The notes: generated by a model not told the origin, from the letters alone. Positions 51,947 to 60,597 are shown, numbered from the stretch's first letter. The stretch: 64,000 nucleotides of DNA from Dehalococcoidia bacterium (GCA_022827095.1 JAJDTP010000021.1:322771-386770); one strand, 5' to 3'. Made by a program: numbers and translations.

Positions 51947-52811
51947 TGGGATTGCCTCCCTGGTGCATGGAATTGGTATTCAAATACGGCGCGACGTGGA
52001 TGGCGCCGTTGGACACCCGGGCAAGGGCGGGACCGTTGCCATCGTTGCTTTGGCGTGCGTTGCCACTGGTGGGGCCATCACGATGCCAGGAGTATTCGGC
52101 GATGCGGAGCACGGGATAGGCGATGGACATGGCAAGGATGGTGGCGGTAGTGTCTCCGCTGGCCCCAGCGTGGACCCGGCCGCGCAAGCCCCCAAAGACG
52201 ATTACGTCGCCTGCGGCTATCACCTGGGCGCCCGGGTTCACGTTCCCCAGGATGACGGCGTGACCCGGGAACCGGCGCGTCACGCCGGCCCGCAGGTTCC
52301 CGTGCGCGATGTCCACGGGAATTCTATATGCCTCGTCCACCTCGTCAGCAGTCAACTCGGAGGAGGGCACATCTTCGGAGACCGGCTCCCCGGCTGCGTC
52401 GGGAATCGGTTCTGGCGTTTCGGCTTCTTCGGACGGACACTCTCTAGGTTCGACGCCTCTGGACAAGGAGCCGACGATGCTGGCTTGCTGTTCTAACAAC
52501 TGGGTGATCCGCCGACTCTCCCGCTCCAGGATTTCGGGGGGGCACCAGAACTGCTTGACGGACAGTCCGGATTCGGACTCGATGACCTTGCGGATACGAT
52601 CCTGGTCGGCGTCGCTGAGGAGGCGGGCGCCAATGTCGGCGATGACTTCGCCGCCGGAGTAGAGGAGACGGTTGCGCCCGAGGTGCTCACGCAGGGCGCG
52701 GCAGGCGTCGTTGAGCGGCACGCTGTCGTCGATTTCAAAGTTGACCAACGCGCCCCGCCCGGTCACCCGGACCAGATCCTGAGTTTCTGTGATTTCGGTC
52801 AACATCGCCAC
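51936..52811 (-). CDS. minC: Septum site-determining protein MinC
   Basis: A 291-residue FtsZ inhibitor. The N-terminal MinC domain is divergent; the linker (about 120-155) is Glu/Pro-rich; the C-terminal beta-helix has GNLRAGVTRRFPGHAVILGN and GAQVIAAGDVIVFGGLRGRV, the standard MinC_C motifs. GTG 52811 or ATG 52805. First gene of minCDE. Confidence 0.92.
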   Translation of the reverse strand: MAMLTEITETQDLVRVTGRGALVNFEIDDSVPLNDACRALREHLGRNRLLYSGGEVIADIGARLLSDADQDRIRKVIESESGLSVKQFWCPPEILERESRRITQLLEQQASIVGSLSRGVEPRECPSEEAETPEPIPDAAGEPVSEDVPSSELTADEVDEAYRIPVDIAHGNLRAGVTRRFPGHAVILGNVNPGAQVIAAGDVIVFGGLRGRVHAGASGDTTATILAMSIAYPVLRIAEYSWHRDGPTSGNARQSNDGNGPALARVSNGAIHVAPYLNTNSMHQGGNPNER

Positions 52812-52915
52812 CAGTTATAGCAATTGGCGGCTGGCGGCGGCCTTGAGCCGGCGGTGCAAATTTGACCGAATTCAAACCATTGTAGGCAGAATCGGGCCAT
52901 CGCCACGCCGGTGCG

Positions 52916-53320
52916 TTACTGGTCGGCGTCGGCCGGTTCGGGTACATAAGCGATGGTTTGGTCAGTCAAACCCAGCCAGTTGGCGTCGGGATCCTCGATG
53001 GCGGCAAAAATGCCCCAGGGGAGATCGGCGGGTGGCATGGCGATTTTGACGCCGTGCGCTTCCAGGCGAGCGATCGTGCCGGGTATATCGGCGCAGTAAA
53101 ACACCATTGACGCTTTGCGTTCGGCCCAGTCGGGCATCAGTTCGCGGGGGTAGATGACGAGGCACGTTTCGGCGCCGGGTGGAGCAACCTCGATCCACTC
53201 CGCGCCAGCACCCATCTGCATACGGCGGCGAACCTCAAAGCCCAGGACGCTCACGTAGAAATCGACGGATTTCGCCTGGTCGGACACGTAGACGCCTACG
53301 GTTTTGATCGAGCCAAGCAT
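52916..53320 (-). CDS. VOC family (glyoxalase-like) protein
   Basis: A 134-residue single-chain VOC domain with paired beta-alpha-beta units. TVGVYVSDQAKSVDFYVSVL followed by GFEVRR opens the first, and MVFYCADIPGTIARLEAHGV then IEDPDANWLGL close the second, with the Glu of the metal site at the end region. Substrate unknown; could be a dioxygenase or resistance-type protein. GAGAGTG precedes ATG 53320. Confidence 0.85.
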   Translation of the reverse strand: MLGSIKTVGVYVSDQAKSVDFYVSVLGFEVRRRMQMGAGAEWIEVAPPGAETCLVIYPRELMPDWAERKASMVFYCADIPGTIARLEAHGVKIAMPPADLPWGIFAAIEDPDANWLGLTDQTIAYVPEPADADQ

Positions 53321-53333
53321 TGAGCACTCTCTC

Positions 53334-53370
53334 ATAAAATTGACCGGAGACCGCTTACACGGCTCCGGTC
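53334..53370 (-). terminator. Terminator after the thiolase gene
   Basis: Read leftward, GACCGGAGCCG (53370-53360) pairs with CGGTCTCCGGTC (53353-53342) with one unpaired base in a 6-base-loop hairpin, followed by AATTTTATG. It lies about 50 bases past the thiolase stop and just before the VOC gene. Confidence 0.55.
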
Positions 53371-53417
53371 GGGGTGTTGGCTGATTCTCGCTCGGCGTCA
53401 GCGCTAACGCACAACCG

Positions 53418-54590
53418 CTAGTCGGGTCGTCCGAACACCGCCACGGAACAGGTGAATGCCCCCGGGCGACCGCCGAGGTTGTGCGTAATGCCGAGATCGG
53501 CCTTCTGCAATTGCCGACCGCCGGCCTTGCCCTGCATCTGCTTGTAGACCTCGTAGATCATGCGAATGCCACTGGCTCCGATGGGATGCCCGAAACACTT
53601 GAGGCCTCCGTCGGTGTTGACGGGCAAGTCGCCCTCCAGCGAGAACGCACCGTCCGCAACGTCGGCGCTGGCCTGGCCTCGGTGGCTGAACCCCAAGTCT
53701 TCCATGATGATCAACTCGGTGATGGTGAAACAGTCGTGGACCATCGCCATGTCGATTTCGGCTCGGGGGTCGCTGATGCCAGCCTCCTCGTAGGCGACCT
53801 GGCTGGCGCGCACGGTTTCTGGGAAGTAGGTGAAGTCCCAATCGTTGCGGAGGACACCAAAAGCGCCAACGGCGAGGCCGAGGCCCTTGACCAGGATGTA
53901 GTCATCACGCAAGGTGCGGGCGATCTCCGGCGTCGTGATGATGGCGGCGGCGGCGCCGTCGCTGACACCGCAGCAGTCGTACAGACCCAAGGGCCAGGCG
54001 ATCATCGGGGCGTTGATGATCTGATCCTCGCTGACCTCGCGCTGGAAGTGCGCCTTGGAATTCAGCGTGCCGTTGTGATGGTTCTTGGAAGCAATCTGTG
54101 CCAGCGTTCGTTTGCCGTCGTCGTAGTCGATGCCGTAATGGTGGAAGTAGCGGGTGGCCGCCATGGCGAACTGCGACGGCGGCGGCGTGGGCGGCTCGAC
54201 ATCGGAGCCGGGGCCGGCGGCGATGGCCAGGCCGGAAAAGCCGCTGTCCTTGAGCTTTTCCACCCCCATTGCCAAAACGATGTCATACACGCCGGCGGCA
54301 ACAGCGTAGCAAGCGTTGCGGAAAGCGTCGGTGGCGGTGGCGCAAGCGTTCTCGACGCGGGTGATGGGAATGTAATCCAGCTTGAGGGCCTCGGCCAGGG
54401 GCTGGCCCGTGCGAAAGCTGCTGACGGTGCCCAGCCAGGCGGCCTGGATATCACCGGCATCCAGCCCGGCGTCCTCGTACGCTTCGTACGCGGCCTCGAC
54501 CATCAGGTCAGCCGCCGACGCGTCCCAACGCTCGCCAAAACGGGTGCAGCCCATGCCGACCACGGCGACCCGGTCCCTGATTCCGCTCAT
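53418..54590 (-). CDS. Thiolase family protein (SCP-x/acetyl-CoA acetyltransferase type)
   Basis: A 390-residue thiolase-fold protein. VENACATATDAFRNACYAVA holds the nucleophilic Cys, CFTITELIIMEDLGF and GGLKCFGHPIGASGIRMIYE hold the catalytic His and GHPxG motif. The short N-terminal loop and the neighbour place it with the SCP-x-like thiolases that pair with DUF35 proteins. Translation starts at ATG 54590, after AGGAAAG. It lies 15 bases downstream of an HMG-CoA synthase-like gene. Confidence 0.88.
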   Translation of the reverse strand: MSGIRDRVAVVGMGCTRFGERWDASAADLMVEAAYEAYEDAGLDAGDIQAAWLGTVSSFRTGQPLAEALKLDYIPITRVENACATATDAFRNACYAVAAGVYDIVLAMGVEKLKDSGFSGLAIAAGPGSDVEPPTPPPSQFAMAATRYFHHYGIDYDDGKRTLAQIASKNHHNGTLNSKAHFQREVSEDQIINAPMIAWPLGLYDCCGVSDGAAAAIITTPEIARTLRDDYILVKGLGLAVGAFGVLRNDWDFTYFPETVRASQVAYEEAGISDPRAEIDMAMVHDCFTITELIIMEDLGFSHRGQASADVADGAFSLEGDLPVNTDGGLKCFGHPIGASGIRMIYEVYKQMQGKAGGRQLQKADLGITHNLGGRPGAFTCSVAVFGRPD

Positions 54591-54605
54591 AGTTCTTTCC
54601 TCCAT

Positions 54606-56039
54606 TTACGCGGGCGCTGCCGCCGGCTCGGGTGTGCGCCTGGGTATGGCTTTCCAATAGTAGTTGTGGATCCCGTTGACGACGCGCAGTTTGCGGAAGC
54701 TCATTTCCACCGGCATACCGACGTGGACCTCGTCGAGTTCGCGGTCGGTCATCATGCACAGAACGCGACCACCACCCTGGAAATCAACGACCGTCACCAC
54801 CAGCGGGGTATCCACCGCGCCGGCGATGTAGTCCATGGAATAGGTGAAGACTGACGCCGGAGTTTCGCTGAGGCGCACCGGCTCGCCGTCGTCCACCTTG
54901 CGGCACTCCACGCAGACACGTTGGGCCGGGTACTGCACGTAGCCACAACTCCGGCATCGGGCTCCATAAAGCCGGACGTTCTTGTCGCTCTCGCGCCATA
55001 ATGCAGATACGGAAGGCGATGCGGCAGCGGGACGGCGGGAAGCGTCGTCCAGCGTCCAGACCTCCCGCCAACGGGCGTAGGTTTCGTAGTCGGCGAGCAT
55101 GCGCTTGGCTTCGAGCCAACCGGACACCCCCATGGGCGGAATCGTAGCCAGGGCAATGGCGCCGGTGGCGCGAAAGCCGATAACGTCGCTGCCATCTCCG
55201 TACGATACCGTCAGTAACAGATCGTCCGGCTCCGCGGTTTCCAGCGCGGACGCGAGGAGCATGGGCGCAAAAGCCGCTCCCGTGTTGCCCACCGCGCCGA
55301 ACAGCGGTTCCTGGACCTGGTTGTCGGAGAACCCCAGCTGGCGAGCGAGCCGGGCGTGACGGCGGGCATCGGGAGCGTACAGGGCGATTTTCGCGACGTC
55401 CGAGGTTTCCATATTAGTGCGCTGGCAGTAGCCGCTGACGGCGGCGGGGACAATCCGCTCGATGCCCTCTTCGGTGGCGAAACGGTCCTCCCACGTGCGG
55501 ACGAAGGGGTCTCCAGGGGAACGCCACGCGTCGAGCATGTTGTCGGTCACCGCGTGGCTGCCGACGTGTTCCGCGATCACCCCCTGGTCGGCGATAACGA
55601 AAGCGGCGGCGCCGGCGCCCGATGCGCGCTCGGTCTCACCCCGGGGCGGGCCCTGGCGGCTGTCCGCGATAACCACGAGAACCTGACCGGCGCGTCCGGA
55701 GGCCACAGCGTCCAATGCAGTCTGGACAGCGTTGGTGCCGGCCCGGAGGACGTTGGCGACGTCAACGGCGAAAATGTCGGTGCGGAGGTCCAACGCGGCG
55801 GCCACGATAGCGGCGCACTGCTTTTCAGCGTAAGGCGGAGTCGTGCTGGCAAACACAATGCCGTCGATCAGGGAGCGGTCGCGTCCGGCGAGGCAGTCTG
55901 AGCCGGCGGCGACGGCCATGGTCACGCTGTCCTCGTCGAAATTAGCCACGGCGCGTTCCTGGCGGGAGTTCCAGCCGACTGTGTCCGCACCCAAACGGTA
56001 GCGGGGAATGTACGCACCATACGCTGAGATGCCGACCAA
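54606..56039 (-). CDS. HMG-CoA synthase-like protein fused to a DUF35 OB-fold domain
   Basis: A 477-residue two-domain protein. Residues 1-330 are a thiolase-fold HMG-CoA synthase homologue; residues 345-470 are a DUF35 acyl-CoA-binding OB fold with a zinc ribbon, CRSCG (Cys362, Cys365) and CVEC (Cys376, Cys379). At the nucleophile position DVANVLRAGTNAV has Leu98 where HMG-CoA synthase has Cys. Without the Cys it may condense nothing itself and instead present substrate to the adjacent thiolase. TTG start after GGAG. Confidence 0.82.
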   Translation of the reverse strand: MVGISAYGAYIPRYRLGADTVGWNSRQERAVANFDEDSVTMAVAAGSDCLAGRDRSLIDGIVFASTTPPYAEKQCAAIVAAALDLRTDIFAVDVANVLRAGTNAVQTALDAVASGRAGQVLVVIADSRQGPPRGETERASGAGAAAFVIADQGVIAEHVGSHAVTDNMLDAWRSPGDPFVRTWEDRFATEEGIERIVPAAVSGYCQRTNMETSDVAKIALYAPDARRHARLARQLGFSDNQVQEPLFGAVGNTGAAFAPMLLASALETAEPDDLLLTVSYGDGSDVIGFRATGAIALATIPPMGVSGWLEAKRMLADYETYARWREVWTLDDASRRPAAASPSVSALWRESDKNVRLYGARCRSCGYVQYPAQRVCVECRKVDDGEPVRLSETPASVFTYSMDYIAGAVDTPLVVTVVDFQGGGRVLCMMTDRELDEVHVGMPVEMSFRKLRVVNGIHNYYWKAIPRRTPEPAAAPA

Positions 56040-56119
56040 TTTGCTACTCCAGAGTCAGGACAAGACGTGCCGGGATGCTATCAGTGAGCGCGAAGGGGTG
56101 TCAACGAAAGGGCCCATGC

Positions 56120-56125
56120 TACAAT
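56120..56125 (+). promoter_or_regulatory. -10 element overlapping the S41 protease start
   Basis: TACAAT in the context GCTACAATG, 6 bases before the second in-frame ATG (56133). If used, the mRNA would start at that ATG and be leaderless. Confidence 0.4.
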
Positions 56126-57335
56126 GCAGTCAATGACTGCTCGCTTGGCTGCGGCGAGGCTGCCGCTACTCCTGATTGCATTTTTACTGCTGGTGGTTCT
56201 GGTCGGCTGCAACCGTGTCAGCGCCGTTGCCACGGAGCCAATTCCGCCAGGCGACCGACTACCCACCGAACTGGGAACCGTGGGCGAGGCCTACCGCATC
56301 CTGCTCGACGAACACGTCGACCACGACGTGATCGACCCGAAGAACCTATCGGAAGGGGCAATTCGCGGAATGCTGGCCGCTCTGGAGGACCCACACGCCT
56401 CGTATCTCAGCGCGGAACAGCACTCGCGGGAACAGGAGGGGTACCGCGGTTACTTCGAGGGGATAGGCGCGCAAGTCACGCTGACTGACGCGGGCCTTAC
56501 CGTGATTGCCCCGATTCCCGGCGCGCCGGCCGAAGAGGCCGGAATACGCGCGGGAGACCTGATCCTGGCGGTGGATGGCGAAGACATCGACGGGTTGACG
56601 CTGATCGAGTCGGTAAATCTGATCAGAGGTCAGGGTGGTACCGAGGTCACGCTGCTGGTGCGACACGTCGGCGAATTCGATGACGTTAGCATTACGGTTA
56701 CGCGGGGACGGATACCTATCGAAAGCACCGCGTTCCAGATGCTGGAAAACGGGATCGGCCACCTGTGGGTATACAGCTTCTCCAACACCACCGAAGACGA
56801 AGTGCGTCGCGCATTGGATGAACTGGAAGCTGCGGACGGCCGGGGGCTGATACTGGATCTGCGCAACAATCCGGGTGGCCTACTTGCCTCGGTAATCAGC
56901 GTCACCGACCTGTTCCTGAACAGCGGTACGATACTTTACGAAATCGACGCCGAGGGCGACCGGAGCGACTATGAGGCGGCTCGACGCGGCCCAGCCACGG
57001 ATGTGCCGTTGGTCGTCATCGTCAACCAATTCTCGGCCAGTGCCAGCGAAATCATGGCCGGAGCCATTCAAACCAGCGGCCGCGCCACGGTGGTGGGAAG
57101 CAGCACCTTCGGCAAAGGCAGCGTCAACATTGCCCGGGAGTTGTCGGATGGGTCTGCGATCTACTTCACCATCCGGCGATGGTACCTCTCGGACGGCACC
57201 CAGATAGAAGGGGAAGGCGTAACCCCAGACATCGAGATCGAGGCCGACGCGCACCCGCTGCCCATAGATTTCGAGCAGGACGCGGCGCTGAAACGAGCAT
57301 TCGAGGTGCTCGACCAGCAAATCGGGCAGCGCTAG
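56124..57335 (+). CDS. S41 family C-terminal processing protease (CtpA-like) lipoprotein
   Basis: A 403-residue secreted serine protease. A lipobox LVVLVGC places the lipid on Cys29. A PDZ domain (about 105-190) precedes the catalytic domain: NQFSASASEIMAGAIQTSG with Ser306 as nucleophile and FGKGSV with Lys331 as the base, the Ser-Lys dyad of CtpA. Length and order fit. Start at ATG 56124 or, if the leaderless promoter is real, ATG 56133. It lies just upstream of smpB. Confidence 0.9.
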   Translation: MQSMTARLAAARLPLLLIAFLLLVVLVGCNRVSAVATEPIPPGDRLPTELGTVGEAYRILLDEHVDHDVIDPKNLSEGAIRGMLAALEDPHASYLSAEQHSREQEGYRGYFEGIGAQVTLTDAGLTVIAPIPGAPAEEAGIRAGDLILAVDGEDIDGLTLIESVNLIRGQGGTEVTLLVRHVGEFDDVSITVTRGRIPIESTAFQMLENGIGHLWVYSFSNTTEDEVRRALDELEAADGRGLILDLRNNPGGLLASVISVTDLFLNSGTILYEIDAEGDRSDYEAARRGPATDVPLVVIVNQFSASASEIMAGAIQTSGRATVVGSSTFGKGSVNIARELSDGSAIYFTIRRWYLSDGTQIEGEGVTPDIEIEADAHPLPIDFEQDAALKRAFEVLDQQIGQR

Positions 57336-57422
57336 GATCGCGGTAAAGCGGTAAAATGGCATCTGCGGGCATCTGCGGCTAATGAGCGGCGGCGACCTCT
57401 ACGAGCAACAACGGCGGCGACC

Positions 57423-57929
57423 ATGCCGAGAAAGAACCGAAACAGCAAAAAGAAATCCCAGGCGACAGCCGGCGGCAACAACCGCCAAGTTGCGGTCAAC
57501 CGCAAGGCCATGCACGACTACGAGATCCTGGACCGCGTGGAAGCTGGCCTGGTCCTGACCGGCACTGAGATCAAGTCGATTCGCGCCGGCAAAGTCGACC
57601 TGCGCGACGCCTACGCGCGGGTCCAGGATGGCGAACTATGGCTCCACGGGGCCCACATTGCACCGTACGAAGCTGGGAGCTACATGAACCATGAGCCGCG
57701 GCGAACGCGCAAGCTTTTGGTGCATCGCAGCGAGATCAGCGAACTGGCGTCCCAGACGGCAGAAAAGGGGCTGACCCTGGCGGCGCTGCGCCTGTACCTG
57801 AAGAACCACCACGTGAAGGTGGAGCTCGGCGTGGCCCGGGGAAAGCGGCAATACGACAAGCGGCGCACCATTATCGAACGCGAACGGGAGCGGCAGGCGA
57901 GGCAGGCGATCAAGGAGTGGCGGGAGTAA
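57423..57929 (+). CDS. smpB: SsrA-binding protein SmpB
   Basis: A 168-residue partner of tmRNA in rescuing stalled ribosomes. NRKAMHDYEILDRVEAGLVL, GTEIKSIRAGKVDLRDAYAR, HGAHIAPYEAGSYMNHEPRR and GLTLAALRLYLKNHHVKVEL are the family blocks; it ends in the usual basic tail KREYDKRR-like (here RQYDKRRTIIERERERQARQ). No ssrA gene was recognised within this window. Confidence 0.96.
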   Translation: MPRKNRNSKKKSQATAGGNNRQVAVNRKAMHDYEILDRVEAGLVLTGTEIKSIRAGKVDLRDAYARVQDGELWLHGAHIAPYEAGSYMNHEPRRTRKLLVHRSEISELASQTAEKGLTLAALRLYLKNHHVKVELGVARGKRQYDKRRTIIERERERQARQAIKEWRE

Positions 57930-57962
57930 TTCCGGACACTGTTTGCTGGCGCTTCACCACGC

Positions 57963-57968
57963 TATAAT
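57963..57968 (+). promoter_or_regulatory. -10 element for the gamma-carbonic anhydrase-like gene
   Basis: TATAAT in the context GCTATAATCCCGG, 65 bases before the TTG start at 58033; nearly identical to the element before the ABM gene. Confidence 0.5.
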
Positions 57969-58032
57969 CCCGGCTCGGATCCCGCGCCCCGGCCCTGACG
58001 CCGGCGGCGCTTCATCTTGTGAGGTAAGCATC

Positions 58033-58536
58033 TTGATACGCAGCTTGCGCGGCATCGAACCGAAGATCGCGCCCACGGCCTGGGTGAGCGAGGCCGCCTA
58101 CGTGGTCGGCAACGTGGTGATCGGCGAATACAGCAGCGTGTGGCCGGGGGTGACCATTCGCGGAGACGGGGACGTCATCACCATCGGCAACCACGTGAAC
58201 ATCCAGGAGGGTTCCGTGGTGCATGGCGACGGGTTGGTCATCGAGGACTACGTTTCCATCGGGCACTGTGTGGTCGTGCACGGAGACCGCATCGGCACGG
58301 GCAGCCTGCTGGGCAACAACTGCACTTTTCTGACCGAATCGACCATCGGCAAGGAGTGTCTGATTGCCTCCAATGCGGTAGTGCTGTCCAACGTCGACGT
58401 TCCCGACCGCAGCTTCGTGGCGGGTGTGCCCGGCTCGGTGAAGCGCCCAGTGTCTGAAGAGCAGATTGAGCAGATGCGGATGACCGCCGAGCACCTGGTG
58501 GAACGCGCGGAATGGTTCAAAGAGAGCGGTCTGTAA
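58033..58536 (+). CDS. Gamma-carbonic anhydrase family protein (left-handed beta-helix)
   Basis: A 167-residue trimeric beta-helix protein of the CamH/PaaY/YrdA type. Repeated hexapeptides such as VIGEYSSVWPGVTIRGDGDV followed by HVNIQEGSVVHGDG and HCVVVHGDRIGTGSLLGNNC contain the zinc His residues. Whether it is an active carbonic anhydrase or a ferripyochelin-binding-type homologue cannot be told. TTG 58033 with GAGG 8 bases upstream; the frame from 57943 is a poor alternative. Confidence 0.88.
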   Translation: MIRSLRGIEPKIAPTAWVSEAAYVVGNVVIGEYSSVWPGVTIRGDGDVITIGNHVNIQEGSVVHGDGLVIEDYVSIGHCVVVHGDRIGTGSLLGNNCTFLTESTIGKECLIASNAVVLSNVDVPDRSFVAGVPGSVKRPVSEEQIEQMRMTAEHLVERAEWFKESGL

Positions 58537-58558
58537 AGCCGGCGGTGCCGGATCGATA

Positions 58559-58587
58559 AAACGGGGCGAATTTTCATCGCCCCGTTT
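58559..58587. terminator. Bidirectional terminator at 58.57 kb
   Basis: AAACGGGGCGA (58559-58569) pairs with TCGCCCCGTTT (58577-58587), 11 bp, 7-base loop, A-rich on one side and T-rich on the other, between convergent genes. Confidence 0.8.
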
Positions 58588-58611
58588 CATTTGCTGGTAG
58601 GCTGCGTCGCC

Positions 58612-59553
58612 TCAGCCCAGCCGCTCCGCCACTGGGAGGATGTGCTCGGCAAGGTGTTCCATTACCTGGATGCACGGACCGATGCCATCGACGCGGAAGT
58701 CGAAGGTCAGTTGGTCGATGCCCAATTCGTTGCAGTAGTGCACGTCGTCGATGACGGCCTGGGTGGTGTTGATAAGCGCGCCACCGGAACGGACGCCAAC
58801 ACCCTCCTCGGCGCCTCCCATATCAGTAAAGTGCAGGCTACGCTTCAGTGAGATGGTTATGTCAGCCGGATCGCGGCCAGCACGTTCCGTCTGCTCCCGC
58901 AGGTAGGGCAGGTTCTCGGCGACGAAATCGGGGGTCTGACGCGTCGTGTGCCAGCAGTCGCCGTATCTCGCGGTGCGCCGCAGTGCGCGCCGGGTGTGCC
59001 CACCGACCCAGATGGGGATGCGCGGCTGCTGGATGGGCTTGGGCTCGAAATAAATGCCATCGATCTGGTAATACTTGCCCTGGAAATCAGGCACTTCCTC
59101 GGTCCATAGGGCGTTGAATATGGCGAGGAATTCGTCGGTCATGGGCCCGCGGTCGGCGTAGGGGACGCCAAGGATATCGAACTCCTTCTCCAGCCAACCG
59201 ACGCCCACACCGCAGATAATCCGCCCGCCCGACAGCACGTCCAGAGAAGCAAACATCTTGGCCTGGACGACGGGATTTCGGTAGGGCAGGATCAGCACGG
59301 TGCTGCCCAGGCGGATCTCGTTGGTGCAAGCAGCCATGAAACCCAGCATGGTCATGGTCTCGAGGAACGGCTCGTCCGACGGACGCTGGAAGGCGCCAGT
59401 GGGAGTGTAGGGGTACTGGTTGGTGCCGCCCACGGGCAGAACGATGTGATCGCCAGCCATCACCGACTCGAAGCCCAGCCGCTCGGCGCGCTCGCAGAAC
59501 TCGCGGATGCCTTCAGCGTCCGGCAGGCGGGGGATGCTGACACCTATTTTCAT
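58612..59553 (-). CDS. LLM class F420-dependent oxidoreductase
   Basis: A 313-residue luciferase-like TIM barrel of the TIGR03619-type F420 branch. SVMAGDHIVLPVGGTNQYPY, RLGSTVLILPYRNPVVQAKM, FASLDVLSGGRIICGVGVGW, YFEPKPIQQPRIPIWVGG and GDCWHTT are the family landmarks. Substrate unknown. Start at ATG 59553 with AGGAG 8 bases upstream; frames further upstream run into the MITE-like repeat. Different branch from the LLM enzyme at 18 kb. Confidence 0.88.
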   Translation of the reverse strand: MKIGVSIPRLPDAEGIREFCERAERLGFESVMAGDHIVLPVGGTNQYPYTPTGAFQRPSDEPFLETMTMLGFMAACTNEIRLGSTVLILPYRNPVVQAKMFASLDVLSGGRIICGVGVGWLEKEFDILGVPYADRGPMTDEFLAIFNALWTEEVPDFQGKYYQIDGIYFEPKPIQQPRIPIWVGGHTRRALRRTARYGDCWHTTRQTPDFVAENLPYLREQTERAGRDPADITISLKRSLHFTDMGGAEEGVGVRSGGALINTTQAVIDDVHYCNELGIDQLTFDFRVDGIGPCIQVMEHLAEHILPVAERLG

Positions 59554-59617
59554 TTGAAAATCTCCTGAGCAAAAGACGGAGTTAAAGGAGCGCCGTCGCA
59601 GACCCGACGGCGGCGGC

Positions 59618-59623
59618 ATTATA
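59618..59623 (-). promoter_or_regulatory. -10 element for the LLM oxidoreductase at 58.6 kb
   Basis: Read leftward the context is GCTATAATGCCGCC with a perfect TATAAT, about 65 bases before the ATG at 59553. Confidence 0.45.
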
Positions 59624-59662
59624 GCATCGCGATTGGAGCGCTTCGCTTCGCGCAAAGGCGGG

Positions 59663-59822
59663 GTAACTGTTCGGACTTGTAGGGAAAGTGTCATTGCGAG
59701 CGCAGCGCGGCAATCTCGTTGGTGTAGAGGAGTCTTTCGGGGCAGACATTGCTGCTACGGCGTCTAGATTGCCACGGCGCAAGCGCCTCGCAATGAAAAC
59801 CTCCTGTATTCTGAACACTTAC
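59663..59822. repeat. MITE-like dispersed repeat, copy 2
   Basis: About 160 bases homologous to 14553-14707, same orientation. Ends GTAACTGTTCGGACTTG and TTCTGAACACTTAC give imperfect terminal inverted repeats. The inner arms CATTGCGAGCGCAGCGCGGC and CGGCGCAAGCGCCTCGCAAT are an inverted pair. Short ORFs in it, such as MSLRAQRGNL, are repeat by-products. Confidence 0.75.
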
Positions 59823-59841
59823 AACGCCGGCTCCGGCCCAC

Positions 59842-60519
59842 CTATACAGCCCGATCCGTGTTCCTGCGCCAGGTTATGGCGCCCCGGCAGCTGGCGCAAA
59901 CGCGATTGCGCATGATGCGCCGTTGCAGGGTTTGACGGAACCACTGCTGGCCGCAGCCGCACTCGCCGATCCATCTGGGCGTCGTATGCTGGACACGGTG
60001 ACAGCGCTCGCCGGCGCACCCGATTTCCCGCGCCTTGGCCTTCCAGACGGCATCGTGGTTATGCTTAGGTCCGACAATGGCGTGGGCGATTTCGTGGAGC
60101 ACGGTGTCCTCAATCTCGGCTCGCGTGGCGGCGAGACCATAGCTAACCGACAGGTCGATGCGTCGCTCGGCGTAGCGGCAGACACCGGCGCGGGAATTGG
60201 CGAGATCGAAACCGAACACCCAACCCGAGGGCAGAACTCCCTTCGACTGAAATGAGGACACGAGGCTATCGCCGAGCGCCTGGATTTCTCGCAGCGTGCA
60301 TTCCGGTACGGGAGCATCTATGACGGACAGGACGGCCGAGTAAGGAATATTCCATTCGACGCCGGCGTCGTCAATGGCATGGGCGCTGCGGGTTCGGATT
60401 GCCGTCACGGTGGCGCGATGCTCTCGGCCGCTGGATGCGACGAAACGAATGACGCTGCGGGGTGGACACGCGGCGCCGGGAAAATCGGCGGTGATGAGAG
60501 TACGACGTCGCTGGCTCAT
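59842..60519 (-). CDS. SprT-like metalloprotease with zinc ribbon
   Basis: A 225-residue protein. VLHEIAHAIVGPKHNHDAVW (His142, Glu143, His146 plus a later His) is the SprT/SprT-like zinc motif, followed by WIGECGCGQQ and RNRVCASCRG, a four-Cys zinc ribbon as in Spartan/SprT. SprT-like proteins act on DNA-protein crosslinks in eukaryotes; bacterial role unclear. ATG 60519. It lies next to repeat copy 2. Confidence 0.82.
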   Translation of the reverse strand: MSQRRRTLITADFPGAACPPRSVIRFVASSGREHRATVTAIRTRSAHAIDDAGVEWNIPYSAVLSVIDAPVPECTLREIQALGDSLVSSFQSKGVLPSGWVFGFDLANSRAGVCRYAERRIDLSVSYGLAATRAEIEDTVLHEIAHAIVGPKHNHDAVWKAKAREIGCAGERCHRVQHTTPRWIGECGCGQQWFRQTLQRRIMRNRVCASCRGAITWRRNTDRAV

Positions 60520-60597
60520 AGAGACGAATCGGCAAACGGATTATAGGACGATCAGGGCAGTTTGGCATGGATTTGGGCGAACTTTTGAAAAGCGTTC

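Noticed and set aside
53481-54854. A 457-codon plus-strand frame
   Set aside because: It runs antisense to the thiolase gene and its neighbour, which have clear family motifs.
57930-58032. tmRNA (ssrA) gene next to smpB
   Set aside because: No tRNA-Ala-like acceptor arm or tag-reading frame was recognised in the short spacer.
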